Assembly (NCBI GenBank): GCA_003644265.1
Contig: QNBX01000191.1
Location: 1-7,477, forward strand
From: Planctomycetota bacterium
GTDB taxonomy: Bacteria > Planctomycetota > B15-G4
Direction of reading: 5' to 3'
Length of the DNA: 7,477 nt
Of this stretch, positions 6,832-7,477 are shown in pieces; the stretch's first letter is position 1; every line of letters begins with the position of its first letter. The position numbers and the translations under genes are program-made. Under the pieces are notes generated by a model. It saw nothing but the letters and a program-made list of their open reading frames with translations. It did not search any database and had not been told where the DNA came from.

Positions 6832-7477
6832 TCAGCCTGCGAAGAGCAGCTGTGCGGGTTCGGTGCATGTGGGGAGCGCCGTCCGGAGTGCGTCGCGGGC
6901 TCTTGCCATGCCGTAGACGGCGAGCAGCAGTTCGCCTGGGGCGGGGTGGGGCGGGGGCGGGTCGCCGGGACGCCAGGTGTGCGCGGCCGTCAGCTCGAAG
7001 GGTCCCTGGCGCAGGGCCGCTTGCCAGGTGTTGAGGGTGGCGCCGGTGGAGATCAGGCGGATGGCGCGCGGGTCCCGGCCCTGCCGGCCATGCAGCCGGG
7101 CCAGGTAGTGCAGGCGCGCGGCGCGCAGGGCGTCGTGTCCGTGGTCGCCGCCGCGTCTGGTGCTCTGGCCGCCGTGCTGGCGCCAGCGGTAGAGGCTCTC
7201 GGGCAGCTTGGCGATGGGCAGGTCGGCCTCGAACCAGCGCATCCACAGGTCGATGTCGGCGGGCCAGGGGCCGGCGGTGGCGTAGCCGCCCAGGCGTTCC
7301 AGGGCCTCGCGGCGGTAGAGGCCGGTCTGGTGCAGGGCCGGGATCTCCACGAAGCGTTCGGCGGCCATGGCGGCGCCGTCCAGCAGGTCGTTCTGCCAGG
7401 CGAGGTAGCGCGTCATGCCGCCGCTGACGTCGCCGAAGGCGGCCACCCGGCTGACCACGCCGTCGAGCGGGCGCAGG
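6832..7477 (-). CDS. Glycosyltransferase family 2, C-terminal part, cut by right edge
   Basis: The last 214 residues of a GT-A fold glycosyltransferase; the frame is open to the window edge. The visible part begins LRPLDGVVSRVAAFG and includes EIPALHQTGLYRREALERLGG, then GPWPADIDLWMRWFEADLP, then LYRWRQHGGQSTR. The Q-T-G-L-Y-R-R / G-G-Y / P-A-D-I-D-L-W-x-R segment is the acceptor-binding and catalytic-base region of inverting GT2 enzymes, and YRWRQH is the conserved closing basic stretch. This layout resembles the B3GNTL1-like branch of GT2 enzymes, but the donor-binding N-terminal half (including the DxD motif) is outside the window, so donor and product cannot be called. After about residue 110 the sequence continues with ISTGATLNTWQAAL and a Pro-rich C-terminal tail with GELLLAVYGMARARDALR. 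An internal GTG at 7458 is the first possible start codon in view but lies inside the conserved domain and is not the true start. The anchored beta-sandwich gene follows on the same strand after 74 bp. Confidence 0.85.
   Translation of the reverse strand, partial: LRPLDGVVSRVAAFGDVSGGMTRYLAWQNDLLDGAAMAAERFVEIPALHQTGLYRREALERLGGYATAGPWPADIDLWMRWFEADLPIAKLPESLYRWRQHGGQSTRRGGDHGHDALRAARLHYLARLHGRQGRDPRAIRLISTGATLNTWQAALRQGPFELTAAHTWRPGDPPPPHPAPGELLLAVYGMARARDALRTALPTCTEPAQLLFAG

Noticed and set aside
1..7477. CRISPR array, tRNA, rRNA, transposase, integrase or toxin-antitoxin genes
   Set aside because: Looked for on both strands by eye; no regular spaced repeats, cloverleaf-like sequence or mobile-element protein motif was found.

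Overview
This is a 7.5 kb window of very GC-rich bacterial DNA with seven protein-coding genes, five on the minus strand and two on the plus strand. No RNA gene, CRISPR array, transposase or phage gene is visible. The gene content suggests a high-GC member of the Planctomycetota or a related environmental lineage: a FIST-domain protein, a small lipoprotein with a CPMMG...FCCKGC metal-binding signature, a membrane-anchored protein built of carboxypeptidase-regulatory-like beta-sandwiches, and surface-polysaccharide glycosyltransferases. This is an impression from protein style, not a phylogenetic result; Myxococcota or another high-GC phylum remains possible.

Left part (1-3094, minus strand). 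Reading in the direction of transcription, there is a 389-aa FIST sensory-domain protein with a GTG start, then a 405-aa GT4-family glycosyltransferase of the WbaZ type, then the N-terminal 165 residues of a polyprenyl glycosylphosphotransferase that runs off the left edge. The gaps are 119 and 90 bp, so they could form one transcription unit. The last two are a classic exopolysaccharide or O-antigen pair: the phosphotransferase would load the first sugar-phosphate onto the lipid carrier and the GT4 enzyme would add a later sugar.

Middle part (3095-5110). A 307-bp divergent intergenic region separates the FIST gene from two plus-strand genes. It contains a candidate promoter for each side, a G-rich stretch and a short tandem repeat. 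The plus-strand genes are an 86-aa lipoprotein with a YHS/TRASH-like cysteine motif and a complete 393-aa thiolase with all catalytic residues. A perfect 15-bp inverted repeat lies just after the thiolase stop, between convergent genes.

Right part (5111-7477, minus strand). A 548-aa protein has an N-terminal membrane anchor, a low-complexity linker and several Ig-like or carboxypeptidase-regulatory-like domains. It lies 74 bp downstream of the C-terminal 214 residues of a GT2-family glycosyltransferase that enters from the right edge. Thus both ends of the window carry glycosyltransferases, while the centre carries metabolic and metal-binding functions. I see no compelling evidence of a new multi-gene defence or mobile system. 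The points most worth a second look are the inverted repeat, the cysteine-motif lipoprotein, the unassigned anchored beta-sandwich protein and the FIST-polysaccharide association.
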